From the NCBI RefSeq assembly GCF_001613805.1, contig NZ_LPVY01000021.1, positions 310,001 through 374,000 on the forward strand: 64,000 nt of DNA. Direction: 5' to 3'. This stretch comes from Thalassospira lucentensis (GTDB lineage Bacteria > Pseudomonadota > Alphaproteobacteria > Rhodospirillales > Thalassospiraceae). Shown here piece by piece: positions 35,254 through 44,413 of the stretch; position 1 is the stretch's first letter, and each line of letters opens with the position of its first letter. The notes under the pieces were generated by a model. That model made no database searches. It worked only from the letters and a program-made list of their open reading frames with translations, and was not told the origin of the DNA. The translations under genes were made by a program, and so were the position numbers.

Positions 35254-35604
35254 ATGACGATCACCCGCACCACGCATCGCAGTGTTACCTTCTATCACCC
35301 GTTTCGTCTGACCGGGCATGACCGGCTATTTCCACCCGGCATTTACGAGGTCGAAACCACTGAGGAACTTGATGCGATGGCCGCCACCCGGTCCTACAAA
35401 AAGATCGAATGCCGCATGCCGGTTCTGGTCGAAGGCAGCCGCGACATGGAGGAAGAAATCCTGATTGTCGATCCCGCCGCCCTTGATGCGGCACTGGTTC
35501 TTGATGCCGATCCGCTGCGCGAGGAAGAACGCGAAGCCCTTCTTGGCAGGCCGGGCACCCCCGCCAAACCACCGATTGCCAATGGTGGCGCCAGCCAGCA
35601 TTAG
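35254..35604 (+). CDS. Small hypothetical protein
   Basis: 116 residues, soluble, with a Thr/Arg-rich start and FYHPFRLTGHDRLFPPGIYEV, a pattern seen in conserved alphaproteobacterial hypotheticals of unknown role, followed by an acidic Glu/Asp- and Arg-rich tail. ATG 35254 is preferred: AGGAG lies eight bases ahead, whereas ATG 35248 is only two bases from it. It overlaps the convergent methyltransferase gene by 4 nt at the stops. Confidence 0.65.
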   Translation: MTITRTTHRSVTFYHPFRLTGHDRLFPPGIYEVETTEELDAMAATRSYKKIECRMPVLVEGSRDMEEEILIVDPAALDAALVLDADPLREEEREALLGRPGTPAKPPIANGGASQH

Positions 35605-36332
35605 GGCAAATACACCAGCGGCGTGATCCAGCCCTGTTCCTGCATGACTTTTACCCCCTCCAGCAGCGGCCCGGCGATCAGGAACCAGCAGCCATCGCGA
35701 ATGGTGCGCAGGAAAACGGGTGGCTGACAGACCAGCGGGCTTTCATCGCGCCATCGGAAAGTTGCCGGGCGAAATCGTGGCACCGTAATCAGGTAACGGT
35801 AATATCGCGGGCCGAAACTCTGCTTTAACACCGCCTCCTCGCGCAGGGTCACCTCGCGCAGGACAATCCAGCAGACAATGGCAAACAGTCCGGCAATCAC
35901 AATGCTGCCGCTTTGCGCCCCTGCGCCGAATGCACCGATGATCGAAAACAGATAAAGCGGATTGCGGCATAGGGAATAGGGACCGGTCATCACAAGTTCG
36001 GTCTTTTTGCGCCCGCCGATATAAAGTACGCACCAGCCACGCCCAACGATGCAGATCATGATGGCGATAATCCCGGTGGCCTCGATCACATCATGGATGT
36101 TTGTTGTGCGTTGCCAGCTTGCCTGTGCGAGCATCACCAAAAGAAGCATCATCAGACCGCCGATCCGCAAGGTTCCCTTGCGGATACGCTGCACATTCCG
36201 AAGACCATCATCATGGCGCTCGGCGGCGTTTATGACGTTGCCGTCTCGAACGACCGTGTTTCGGTCATTGTTTTCGCAGGGTTTGCTACTGGCATTATGG
36301 CTGGGCTTGAAATGGTTTTTTGGTTGGATCAT
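35601..36332 (-). CDS. Isoprenylcysteine/phospholipid methyltransferase-like membrane protein
   Basis: 243 residues with four to five membrane helices. The C-terminal part has the ICMT/PEMT-type SAM-binding pattern TGPYSLCRNPLYLFS and REEAVLKQSFGPRYYRYL, common to bacterial isoprenylcysteine methyltransferase-family proteins. It probably methylates a lipid or other membrane substrate. The first 40 residues are polar and may include an unused upstream portion. It lies 39 nt downstream of the AraC-type regulator gene on the same strand. Confidence 0.75.
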   Translation of the reverse strand: MIQPKNHFKPSHNASSKPCENNDRNTVVRDGNVINAAERHDDGLRNVQRIRKGTLRIGGLMMLLLVMLAQASWQRTTNIHDVIEATGIIAIMICIVGRGWCVLYIGGRKKTELVMTGPYSLCRNPLYLFSIIGAFGAGAQSGSIVIAGLFAIVCWIVLREVTLREEAVLKQSFGPRYYRYLITVPRFRPATFRWRDESPLVCQPPVFLRTIRDGCWFLIAGPLLEGVKVMQEQGWITPLVYLP

Positions 36333-36371
36333 GTCGGCAGGTTCCTGTTTTGAAATCCTGCCAACCCTGCT

Positions 36372-37658
36372 CTATTGCGCTGCGTCCGACGTCCGGCCCT
36401 GCCCATCCGGCCCGTCCGGTGTCACTCCGGACGCTTGCGATTCTGCGACGGCCCGCGCGTTCGCCCGCACCGCACTTGGCGTATCCCCGGTCAGCTTTTT
36501 GAACGCCAGATTAAAGGTCGACTTCGAATTGAAACCGACACTAAGCGCCACATCCAGGATGGTGCGGTCCGGCTCGGCAATCAGTACTGCACGGGCTTCC
36601 TCGATCCTCGCACCATTGACATAATCAAAGAAATTCTGCCCGATATGATGGTTCAAAACATAGGATAACTGATTGGGTGAAACCCCGATGGCACGGGCAA
36701 GCTTCGGAAGGGAAACCAGCGGGTCCAGCAGCAGATCTCCGCGCTTGCGAATCTCATCAAGCCGCCTTCGCGCCAATGCCACACCGTCATCGTCAAGCAA
36801 CGGCCGTGTAATCGGTTCCACCTCGGAACCCGGCAGAGAAGGCGCAGCAGGAACCGCCGCAGAAACAGCATTGCTTTCCGAGCCGTGTACTGGTTCGGTC
36901 AGGTCCTCTTCATCCACCTCACCGTCGCCCGGCCAATCGGGCATGACAAACAAAACCGGCTGGGTCGCAATCTCATAGCTAAGCGCGAACAGCAGTAGCA
37001 AAAATGCCACCCCGGTTCCCGACATCGCCAGGTCTTCAACATAGAAAAATGCCGCAATCTTACCCATAAGGGCCGTCAGGAAGATCAGGCTCACACCACC
37101 GAGAATGACCGCCATCCAGCGGCGCATCGCGTTGCGATCCGCTCCGAGCTGTTCCTGTGCCTGACGAAAATACCGATGTGCCACCTTCCAGATCAGCAAA
37201 ACATAAGTCCCCGCCTGCGCGAAAATCGCAAACCAGCAAAAACTGCTGATGGCGGCAGGAACAGTAAAACTATGTTGGAAATTATCAGAAATGGGCATGC
37301 CATTGGTGATCGACCATGCCATGAGGTTCAGAACCACACCTGCCAACACAAAATGTACCCAAGGCTGACGTGACGGGACGCCCGAAACTTCGCGGAAGTA
37401 AAGATAAACAGCCGGGGCAATCAGGAAATTTGCCGGAATGAATATCATTTCGACAACCTGATAGCTCTGCGGGGAAAAGAATACCTCGGCGACATCTTCG
37501 AACAGGTTGAACGCCACGGACGTCAGGAAAAGCATCATCCAGCGATTGGCGCGAAACGCGCGCGCGCCCTCGGAACGCAACAGCAGGCAAAGGAATGCTG
37601 CCTGCGCGATGCCAGCTACAGCCACAATCAGATCAAGATAGTCATATATGTCGTTCAT
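36372..37658 (-). CDS. AraC-family transcriptional regulator with N-terminal membrane domain
   Basis: 428 residues. The N-terminal 240 residues hold about seven membrane helices. A Pro/Ala/Glu-rich linker follows (about 245-305), then a C-terminal AraC double helix-turn-helix (SLPKLARAIGVSPNQLSYVLNHH, DVALSVGFNSKSTFNLAFKKLTG). Membrane-bound AraC regulators of this type sense an external or membrane signal and bind DNA directly. Its target is unknown; the methyltransferase gene 39 nt downstream is a candidate. The start ATG 37658 has AGG three bases ahead. Confidence 0.85.
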   Translation of the reverse strand: MNDIYDYLDLIVAVAGIAQAAFLCLLLRSEGARAFRANRWMMLFLTSVAFNLFEDVAEVFFSPQSYQVVEMIFIPANFLIAPAVYLYFREVSGVPSRQPWVHFVLAGVVLNLMAWSITNGMPISDNFQHSFTVPAAISSFCWFAIFAQAGTYVLLIWKVAHRYFRQAQEQLGADRNAMRRWMAVILGGVSLIFLTALMGKIAAFFYVEDLAMSGTGVAFLLLLFALSYEIATQPVLFVMPDWPGDGEVDEEDLTEPVHGSESNAVSAAVPAAPSLPGSEVEPITRPLLDDDGVALARRRLDEIRKRGDLLLDPLVSLPKLARAIGVSPNQLSYVLNHHIGQNFFDYVNGARIEEARAVLIAEPDRTILDVALSVGFNSKSTFNLAFKKLTGDTPSAVRANARAVAESQASGVTPDGPDGQGRTSDAAQ

Positions 37659-38043
37659 GAACCTGTCTTATCCCGTTTGATCGGAGCCCGGCATTGCCCC
37701 CTTGCCGGGATGAAGAATTATCGTCCTATATCGTTTCAATATGCACAAACAAACACAATCGGCGTCCGACAATGCACAGCCGGACGCCCGAACAGGCGAA
37801 ATCAGACAGTTTGCTTCTTGGACCAGTATGGCTACCCCAAAACGGATGATTAAACATTCGTCAGTTTTGTAACAAACCACCTGCATCGATCGTCATGAAA
37901 CTACAACGCGTATTAAATTGACTATATCAGTTCGATATACTAAGAATCGATATATATCGAACTGATATAGTCATTCCAGCATCTTCCCCCGCCGGAATGG
38001 CAATCGGATCGAGATGCATAACAGGATGGATACCGGACAGAAT
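37659..38043. other. Divergent regulatory region between the AraC and PadR genes
   Basis: 385 nt. It contains a hairpin CCCGGCA/TGCCGGG (37687-37709) in the AraC leader, an A+T-rich stretch with no gene, and the double dyad operator described separately at 37919-37973. No open frame here is supported. A purine-rich GGACAG lies ahead of the chosen PadR start at 38044. Confidence 0.6.
37919..37973. promoter_or_regulatory. Double dyad operator ahead of the padR-RND operon
   Basis: A 21-bp perfect inverted repeat has its arms at 37919-37939 and 37953-37973. Each arm is itself a dyad: TATATC-N5-GATATA at 37923-37939 and 37953-37969. The two 17-bp sites are therefore mirror copies about 30 bp apart, three helical turns, 50-120 nt before the PadR start. 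PadR regulators bind such dyads and usually repress their own operon; autoregulation is inferred. Confidence 0.7.
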
Positions 38044-38628
38044 ATGGATGTACGCACTTTGTGCCTTGGCGCCCTGATGGGTGGTGAAGCAACCGGATAC
38101 GAGATTCGCAAAATGTTTGAAGATGGTACTTTCAGCCATTTTCAGATCGCGTCTCTTGGTTCGATCTATCCGGCCCTGACCAAGCTGACGCAGGACGGCA
38201 TGGTAACCTTTGTCGAACGCGAACAGGAAAATCGTCCCGACAAAAAGGTTTACCAGCTGACCAGTGAAGGCCGCCGGACATTCCTGCGGACACTTTTGCA
38301 GACCCGTCCGGGCGAGGATCGTTACCGGTCCGACATCCTGTTCATGCTGACCTTTGCCGAGGAATTGCCGATCGAGCTCACTGAGGCCCTGATCGATGAA
38401 TTCGCCGCCCGTCACGAAATGATGAAAATCGATATTGATCCGGACAATCCGCGAAAGGATGAATGTCCGCTCGCCCATGGTCGCGATGAAGACGGCCAAC
38501 CAACCCCCGGGTGCCGCTTTGTTGCCGGACTTGGACAAGCGATGTGCGAAGCGACCCTTAACTTCATCCGCCAGAACAAGGCAGGACTGATCGAGGAATT
38601 GCGAACTCGCAAAGACAAGAAAGCCTGA
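38044..38628 (+). CDS. PadR-family transcriptional regulator
   Basis: About 194 residues. A winged helix lies at the N-terminus (VRTLCLGALMGGEATGYEIRKMFED, IYPALTKLTQDGMVTF, DKKVYQLTSEG), and a helical C-terminal dimerisation domain (Vir_act_alpha_C type) ends in an acidic Lys/Glu tail. PadR proteins commonly repress efflux operons and respond to phenolic or drug-like ligands. ATG 38044 is taken; ATG 38014 and 38029 are in frame upstream but place the family N-terminus later. It sits 125 nt ahead of the RND adaptor gene and probably controls it. Confidence 0.85.
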   Translation: MDVRTLCLGALMGGEATGYEIRKMFEDGTFSHFQIASLGSIYPALTKLTQDGMVTFVEREQENRPDKKVYQLTSEGRRTFLRTLLQTRPGEDRYRSDILFMLTFAEELPIELTEALIDEFAARHEMMKIDIDPDNPRKDECPLAHGRDEDGQPTPGCRFVAGLGQAMCEATLNFIRQNKAGLIEELRTRKDKKA

Positions 38629-38753
38629 CCTGTCGATAAGAATAAAAACAATACCAGAAACAACAACAACAAGAACCGCAAGGTCACTCTGAACGCGCCA
38701 CCGTATCAAGTGCCACACGCATTCCGTTTGGGCATATCTGAGGGAATTGAACC

Positions 38754-39926
38754 ATGAATGCTTCACGCCTTGTCGCCATCGTACTTGCACTTGGGGCTGT
38801 ACTTTGGGTTGGATCGGGATTACTGGCCGGGGACGAACCGGCCGAGACGGCGGAAACTTCCGCATCCGGCATGGACGAAAATGCCGCCCCGATTCCGACG
38901 GAATCACCATCAGCCGGGCACGCCCCACGTGCCGCCGTCCGCGTCAGAACCAGCGAAGCCGTCGAACATGTCGATATGCTGCGTATTTCGGGACGCACCG
39001 AAGCCGTTGTGTCGGTTGAAATCCGTGCCCAGATCGATGCAACCGTCGAACAGATCGGCGCGGTCAAGGGACAACGGGTGAAGAAAGGAGACCTGCTGGT
39101 CAAGCTGGCGGTTGAAGACCGTTTGGCCCGTGTTGAAAAGGCGCGCGCCCTTGTGGCCCAGCGCGAACTTGAAAACAGTGCAGCCAAAAGCCTTGCAGAA
39201 AAGAATTACCGTTCGAAAACCGGCGTTGCGGAAACCAAGGCGCTTCTGGAAGAGGCGCGCGCGGATTTGAAACTCGCACAGATCGAACTGACCCATACCG
39301 AAATCCATGCCCCGTTCGACGGTGTCGTCGAAGACCGCCCGGCGGAAATCGGTGATCTTCTGTCGATTGGCGATCCGGTCGCGACCCTGATCCAGGCGGA
39401 CCCGATGCTGGTAGTTGCCCATGTTCCCGAACATTCGATTGGCGATATCCAGAACGGACAGCTCGCAAATATCACGCTGTTTGATGGTCGCGAGGCCGAT
39501 GGCGTTGTGCGGTATGTTTCCCGCGTTTCAGACAATTCAACCCGGACCTATCGGGTCGAGGTCGAAATCGAGAACACCGATCTGAGCATCCCTGACGGCA
39601 TGACCTCGGAATTGCAAATCCCGATTGGCACCAAGATGGCCCATCGTGTTGTCCCGTCGGTTTTGACACTCAATGACGAAGGCCAGGTCGGCGTGCGCGG
39701 AATTGTCGATGAGGACAAGGTTGCGTTTTATCCGGTGCAGCTTCAGGGCGGGAACCGTGACGGTATCTGGATCGGCGGATTGCCAGAAAAGATCGACCTG
39801 ATCGTTGTCGGCCATGACTGGGTCAAGGAGGGTGCGACTGTCGATGTCAGCCGCCTTGAGGCAGACAATGGGTCCGAAGGGATGCAGGACATGGCAGCAG
39901 CCCCCAAGGAAACGGTCGCGCGATAA
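38754..39926 (+). CDS. RND efflux periplasmic adaptor (HlyD/MFP family)
   Basis: 390 residues. An N-terminal membrane anchor or signal (about 1-25) precedes an Ala/Thr/Glu-rich linker and the MFP domains. The lipoyl half has VEIRAQIDATVEQIGAVKGQRVKKGDLLVKL, with a coiled-coil hairpin after it and IHAPFDGVVEDRPAEIGDLLSIGDPV. The barrel and membrane-proximal domains follow. It bridges the inner-membrane pump (next gene) and an outer-membrane channel. GAGGGA precedes ATG 38754. No TolC-like gene is nearby, so a shared channel is likely. Confidence 0.92.
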   Translation: MNASRLVAIVLALGAVLWVGSGLLAGDEPAETAETSASGMDENAAPIPTESPSAGHAPRAAVRVRTSEAVEHVDMLRISGRTEAVVSVEIRAQIDATVEQIGAVKGQRVKKGDLLVKLAVEDRLARVEKARALVAQRELENSAAKSLAEKNYRSKTGVAETKALLEEARADLKLAQIELTHTEIHAPFDGVVEDRPAEIGDLLSIGDPVATLIQADPMLVVAHVPEHSIGDIQNGQLANITLFDGREADGVVRYVSRVSDNSTRTYRVEVEIENTDLSIPDGMTSELQIPIGTKMAHRVVPSVLTLNDEGQVGVRGIVDEDKVAFYPVQLQGGNRDGIWIGGLPEKIDLIVVGHDWVKEGATVDVSRLEADNGSEGMQDMAAAPKETVAR

Positions 39927-39956
39927 GCGTGGCATTGAGGAACCGGAGACAGAAGA

Positions 39957-42900
39957 ATGTCCCTCATTGATATTGCGCTTGACCGTTCGCGCACCGTTAT
40001 CCTGACCCTGATCCTGCTTTTGGTGACCGGTTGGGTGGGGTACAACGCGATCCCCAAAGAAGCCGACCCGGATGTGCAGATTCCGGTCCTTTATGTGTCG
40101 ATGCATCATGACGGTATTTCGCCCGAAGATGCCGAACGGCTTTTGCTGCGTCCAATGGAACAGGAACTTCGCACCATCGAGGGTGTGAAAGAAATGACGT
40201 CGCAATCCTATCAGGATGGCGCATCGGTCACGCTTGAATTCTATTCAGATGTCGATATTGACGACGCGCTTGCCGATGTGCGTGAACGGGTCGACATTGC
40301 CAAATCCGAACTGCCCGACGAAACCGACGACCCCGAAGTTCACGAGGTCAACCTGTCGCTGTTCCCGGTTCTGGTCGTGACACTTGCCGGTGAAGTGCCC
40401 GAACGCACCCTGTTGCGTCTGGCGCGCGATCTGAAAGATGACATCGAAGGCATCCCTGCGGTCCTTGAAGCCAACCTTGCCGGTGACCGCGAGGAACTGG
40501 TCGAATTTGTCATCGACCCGATGAAGGTCGAGGCCTATCGCCTGAACGGTGTCGATATCGTTTCGCTGGTCCGCAATTCCAACGCACTGGTGGCGGCAGG
40601 TGCCATCGATACGGGATCGGGCCGTTTCAACATCAAGGTTCCCGGCCTGTTTGAAACGGTCAATGATATCCTTGATATGCCGCTGGTCGTCGACGGGGAT
40701 TCCGTCATCCGGTTCCGCGATATCGGCGAAGTCCGCAGGACTTTCAAGGATGCCGAAAGCTTTGCCCGTCTGAACGGCCAGTCGGCCATCGCAATCGAGG
40801 TTTCCAAACGTGTTGGCGAAAACATCATTGATGTGATTGACAACATCAAATCGGTCACCGCCGACGCCGCCCAATCCTTCCCGCCCAACGTCACCGTCAG
40901 CTATTCGCAGGATAAATCATCAGATATCCGCACCATGCTGACCGACCTTCAGAACAGTGTGATCCTTGCGATCCTGCTGGTGATGGTGGTGGTGATCTGG
41001 TCGCTGGGCTGGCGGTCGGGACTTTTGGTAGGGCTTGCCATTCCGGGGTCGTTCCTGACGGCTATCCTGATCCTTTGGGCTCTGGGCATGACGGTCAATA
41101 TCGTCGTTCTGTTCAGTCTGATCCTTGCGGTCGGGATGCTGGTGGATGGTGCAATTGTTGTAACCGAATATGCTGATCGCAAGATGCTGGACGGGTTGCC
41201 GCGCAAGCAGGCCTATCCGTTGGCGGCCAAACGCATGGCGATGCCTATCATTGCATCCACAGCAACAACGCTTGCGGCCTTCCTGCCGCTGGCATTCTGG
41301 CCCGATATCGTCGGCGAGTTCATGAAATTCCTGCCGATCACGGTTCTGTTTACCCTGTCGGCATCGCTGGTTATGGCCCTGATCTTTGTGCCGACGGTGG
41401 GCGCATGGTTTGGCAAGCCCGGTTCGGCATCAAGCGAGGCACTGGACGCGGTTGCCGCAGGCCGGATGGATCGTTTGCGCGACCTTAAGGGCGGAACAGG
41501 TTTTTATGTCCGGCTGCTTAAAGGTTCATTGCGGTTGCATTGGCTGGTTGTGCCGATGGCATTTGTCATCCTGATCGGTGTGTGGGCGGCATTTGGGGTA
41601 TTTGGTCGCGGGGTGGAGTTTTTCCCCGCGGTCGAGCCCGAAGTCGCCGCCGTTCAGGTACGTGCACGCGGCAATATGTCCTACTATGAACAGGATACGT
41701 TGCTCAAAGAAGTCGAGGACCGCATTCTGGGCCTTGATGCCAAGCACGAAGGCGAACACTGGTTTGATACGGTCTATGCCCGCTCGGGCCGCAGTGCAAG
41801 CAGCGGCGGCAACGATACCCCCGAAGACGTGATCGGTGTCATCCAGCTTGAATATGCCGACTGGCAATCGCGCCCGAAAGCGACCGAGATCGAACATCGC
41901 ATCCTTGAAGAAACGGCCGATCTCGCCGGATTACAGATCGAAATTCGCGCCGCCGAAGCAGGCCCGCCACAAGGCAAGGATGTCCAGATCCAGTTGCGCT
42001 CGCTTTATCCCGACGCGCTGGATGAAACCGCAACCATGCTGATGACCGGATTGCAGGAAATGGGCGGTCTTTACAATTTCGAAGACGGCAAATCGCCCCC
42101 GGGCATTGACTGGGAATATACTGTCGACCGTGCACAGGCCTTGAAATTTGGGGCGGATATCACCCAGATCGGCAATGTGATCAAACTGGTAACCAACGGG
42201 ATCAATTTTTCGACCTATCGTCCGGATGATTCGACCGAGGAAATTGACATTGTCGGGCGTTATCCGGCTGAACACAGATCGCTTGAAGAACTGCAAAGTC
42301 TTCAGATCGTGACCGACAAGGGTCTGGTACCACTGGCGAATTTCGTCAAACGCACGGCAAAGCCCAAAACCGGCACATTGTCACGCGTTGACAGCCGCCG
42401 TGCCCTGACGGTGAAGGCCGACGTTGCCGAAGGCATTCTGGTCGACACCAAGGTCCAGGAGGTCAAGGAATGGATGAAAACCCTTGATATCGATCCACGG
42501 GTTTCGGTCGAATTCAAGGGGCAGGACGAAGAACAGCAAAAATCTGCAGACTTCCTGAAAAACGCTTTTTCGGTCGCTCTGTTCATCATGTTCGTCATTC
42601 TTGTAACCCAGTTCAACAGCATATCCAGTTCGCTTCTCATCATGATCGCGATTGTGATGTCAACGGCTGGTGTGTTCCTTGGCTTGATGATCACCGGACA
42701 GGCGTTTTCAATTGTCATGAACGGGATCGGGGTCGTGGCACTAGCCGGCATTGTGGTAAACAACAACATCGTTCTGATCGATACGTTTGACCGGCTCAAA
42801 CACAGTGCCGACAGTATCGAAACCGCCATCCTGCAAACCGGGGCACAGCGTTTGCGTCCTGTGATGCTGACCACTGTTACCACGATCCTTGGTCTGGTAC

Positions 42901-43157
42901 CGATGGTGTTGCAGATCAATATCGACTTTGCCGAACGTTCGATGTCGATTGGTGCGCCCTCTACTCAATGGTGGGTCCAGCTTTCGACATCCATCGCGTT
43001 TGGCCTGGCATTTGCCACCGTCCTGACCCTGGTCTTTACCCCCTGTGCGCTGATGATGCGTCACAAGGCGGGGATCGGCTGGCGGAAACTGAAAGTACGA
43101 ATAGCAGAAAAATTTGGCCGGGATGGTACACCGCAATCGGCCGATCACGGGGCGTAA
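39957..43157 (+). CDS. RND efflux pump permease (HAE1/AcrB type)
   Basis: 1066 residues, twelve membrane helices and two large periplasmic loops. The N-terminus MSLIDIALDRSRTVILTLIL is followed by the first loop with PEDAERLLLRPMEQELRTIEG. The mid-protein membrane block has LFSLILAVGMLVDGAIVVTEY, with the proton-relay aspartate. The C-terminal block has VVALAGIVVNNNIVLIDTFDRL and RPVMLTTVTTILGLVP. It is a proton-driven drug or lipid exporter working with the adaptor gene 30 nt upstream. A strong terminator follows. Confidence 0.94.
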   Translation: MSLIDIALDRSRTVILTLILLLVTGWVGYNAIPKEADPDVQIPVLYVSMHHDGISPEDAERLLLRPMEQELRTIEGVKEMTSQSYQDGASVTLEFYSDVDIDDALADVRERVDIAKSELPDETDDPEVHEVNLSLFPVLVVTLAGEVPERTLLRLARDLKDDIEGIPAVLEANLAGDREELVEFVIDPMKVEAYRLNGVDIVSLVRNSNALVAAGAIDTGSGRFNIKVPGLFETVNDILDMPLVVDGDSVIRFRDIGEVRRTFKDAESFARLNGQSAIAIEVSKRVGENIIDVIDNIKSVTADAAQSFPPNVTVSYSQDKSSDIRTMLTDLQNSVILAILLVMVVVIWSLGWRSGLLVGLAIPGSFLTAILILWALGMTVNIVVLFSLILAVGMLVDGAIVVTEYADRKMLDGLPRKQAYPLAAKRMAMPIIASTATTLAAFLPLAFWPDIVGEFMKFLPITVLFTLSASLVMALIFVPTVGAWFGKPGSASSEALDAVAAGRMDRLRDLKGGTGFYVRLLKGSLRLHWLVVPMAFVILIGVWAAFGVFGRGVEFFPAVEPEVAAVQVRARGNMSYYEQDTLLKEVEDRILGLDAKHEGEHWFDTVYARSGRSASSGGNDTPEDVIGVIQLEYADWQSRPKATEIEHRILEETADLAGLQIEIRAAEAGPPQGKDVQIQLRSLYPDALDETATMLMTGLQEMGGLYNFEDGKSPPGIDWEYTVDRAQALKFGADITQIGNVIKLVTNGINFSTYRPDDSTEEIDIVGRYPAEHRSLEELQSLQIVTDKGLVPLANFVKRTAKPKTGTLSRVDSRRALTVKADVAEGILVDTKVQEVKEWMKTLDIDPRVSVEFKGQDEEQQKSADFLKNAFSVALFIMFVILVTQFNSISSSLLIMIAIVMSTAGVFLGLMITGQAFSIVMNGIGVVALAGIVVNNNIVLIDTFDRLKHSADSIETAILQTGAQRLRPVMLTTVTTILGLVPMVLQINIDFAERSMSIGAPSTQWWVQLSTSIAFGLAFATVLTLVFTPCALMMRHKAGIGWRKLKVRIAEKFGRDGTPQSADHGA

Positions 43158-43224
43158 AACCCGGCGACCTCTGGCATAACAGAAAAAACCGCGCGACATT
43201 CCCCCCCGACCCCGCCGCGCGGTT

Positions 43225-43266
43225 TGACCGGCCCCCAGCCACGCATTGGGGGCCGGTCACTTTTTG
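43225..43266 (+). terminator. Rho-independent terminator after the RND operon
   Basis: TGACCGGCCCCCA (43225-43237) and TGGGGGCCGGTCA (43247-43259) form a perfect 13-bp stem with a 9-nt loop, followed by C then TTTTT. It stands about 70 nt past the pump stop and also in front of the convergent gene ending at 43313. Confidence 0.88.
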
Positions 43267-43312
43267 GGGGAACAGACAGGGAAGATCATAAGCCACAACA
43301 AGGCGGAATGTA

Positions 43313-44128
43313 TCAGTTCGAAGGAACACCTTCGGGCAGGGATTGCGCCCATATCTTTTGATAAACACCGCTTTTCTTCAACTCACCCAAAGCATTTTCC
43401 AATCGGGTAACGATGTTCGGATCGGTTGACCGGCTGGCGGCAAGATAAAGCTCGCTGGAAAGTTCGGGTATTTCGGCTGAGACCTGTAAAAGATCGACAT
43501 TGTATTGAAGGCTTCCAGCCCGATAAGGCAGCGAAAGCGCATCCCCCGCCACCAGATCAACCCGACCGGCATAAAGAAGCCGGAGGGTCGCCTCGGCCGA
43601 AGGGACGAAATCAACGTCAAAACCCTGATTTTGCAGGAACTCGGCCTTGACGTCCTTAAGCTGACCGGCAATCCGGAAGGTTTTCAAGGCGTCCCAGTTG
43701 GTTCCCACCGGCACGTCGCTACCGCGTAGTGAAAATAGTCGCACATGATACGGAGAAACCGTACCAACCCATCGAAACAGGCCTTCCCGATCGGAACGAC
43801 GGGCGATACAGAAAATCAGGGTATCGGGCTGGGCCTGTGCTGCGGCAAAGGCGCGTGCCCAAGGTTGCGCAGTAATCCGGCATTCTATATTCGCGTCATT
43901 GCAGATCTGGCTTACAACATCGACTGCAGGGCCAGAGACATAATTGCTGTCTTCGCTAACAACCACATAGGGTGGGAACGGCGTTGTCACGATATCGACA
44001 GTTTGCGCATGAGCGGGGCTTTGCTTCCATGCCGAAAGCCCGCACAAGACAAACACCATCGCCACAAGACGAGCGGCCGGAACGGATAAAATGGCAACGA
44101 GCCATGGCGGACGTCTGTCAAAGGTCAT
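43313..44128 (-). CDS. Periplasmic amino-acid-binding-protein-like (SBP_bac_3)
   Basis: 271 residues. A signal peptide ends near SPAHAQT (about residue 43). The solute-binding fold then runs through TTPFPPYVV, the RRSDREGLFRWVG stretch, LKTFRIAG and AGRVDLVAGDALSL to the final alpha-helix. It should bind a small solute in the periplasm, but no ABC permease or ATPase lies near, so it is an orphan or a sensory protein. ATG 44128 has GAGG five bases ahead; the longer frame from TTG 44218 adds a poor N-terminus. It is convergent with the RND pump. Confidence 0.82.
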   Translation of the reverse strand: MTFDRRPPWLVAILSVPAARLVAMVFVLCGLSAWKQSPAHAQTVDIVTTPFPPYVVVSEDSNYVSGPAVDVVSQICNDANIECRITAQPWARAFAAAQAQPDTLIFCIARRSDREGLFRWVGTVSPYHVRLFSLRGSDVPVGTNWDALKTFRIAGQLKDVKAEFLQNQGFDVDFVPSAEATLRLLYAGRVDLVAGDALSLPYRAGSLQYNVDLLQVSAEIPELSSELYLAASRSTDPNIVTRLENALGELKKSGVYQKIWAQSLPEGVPSN

Positions 44129-44413
44129 TACCGCCTCATAGCAATGAAAGCCGTCTTGTTTTTCGTTATCCCCGTCAGCAGCATCGTAGCGAGGAACATA
44201 CGGATCACCAAACAGCAATTCCGCTCAGATTCCCTTATCGAAAATTCTAATGGTCTTATTGCACATGAGGTAGTGCAATTTCTGTTTCAAGACCAAACCT
44301 AGTGATAGGGGAAATCCTTCGTTCGGATAGCAGAGCCTACATAATTTGCTAATAAATTCGGCGCTATCCTGATCACAAAACAATAACGATCCTTGTATAT
44401 TCGGGAACAAAAC

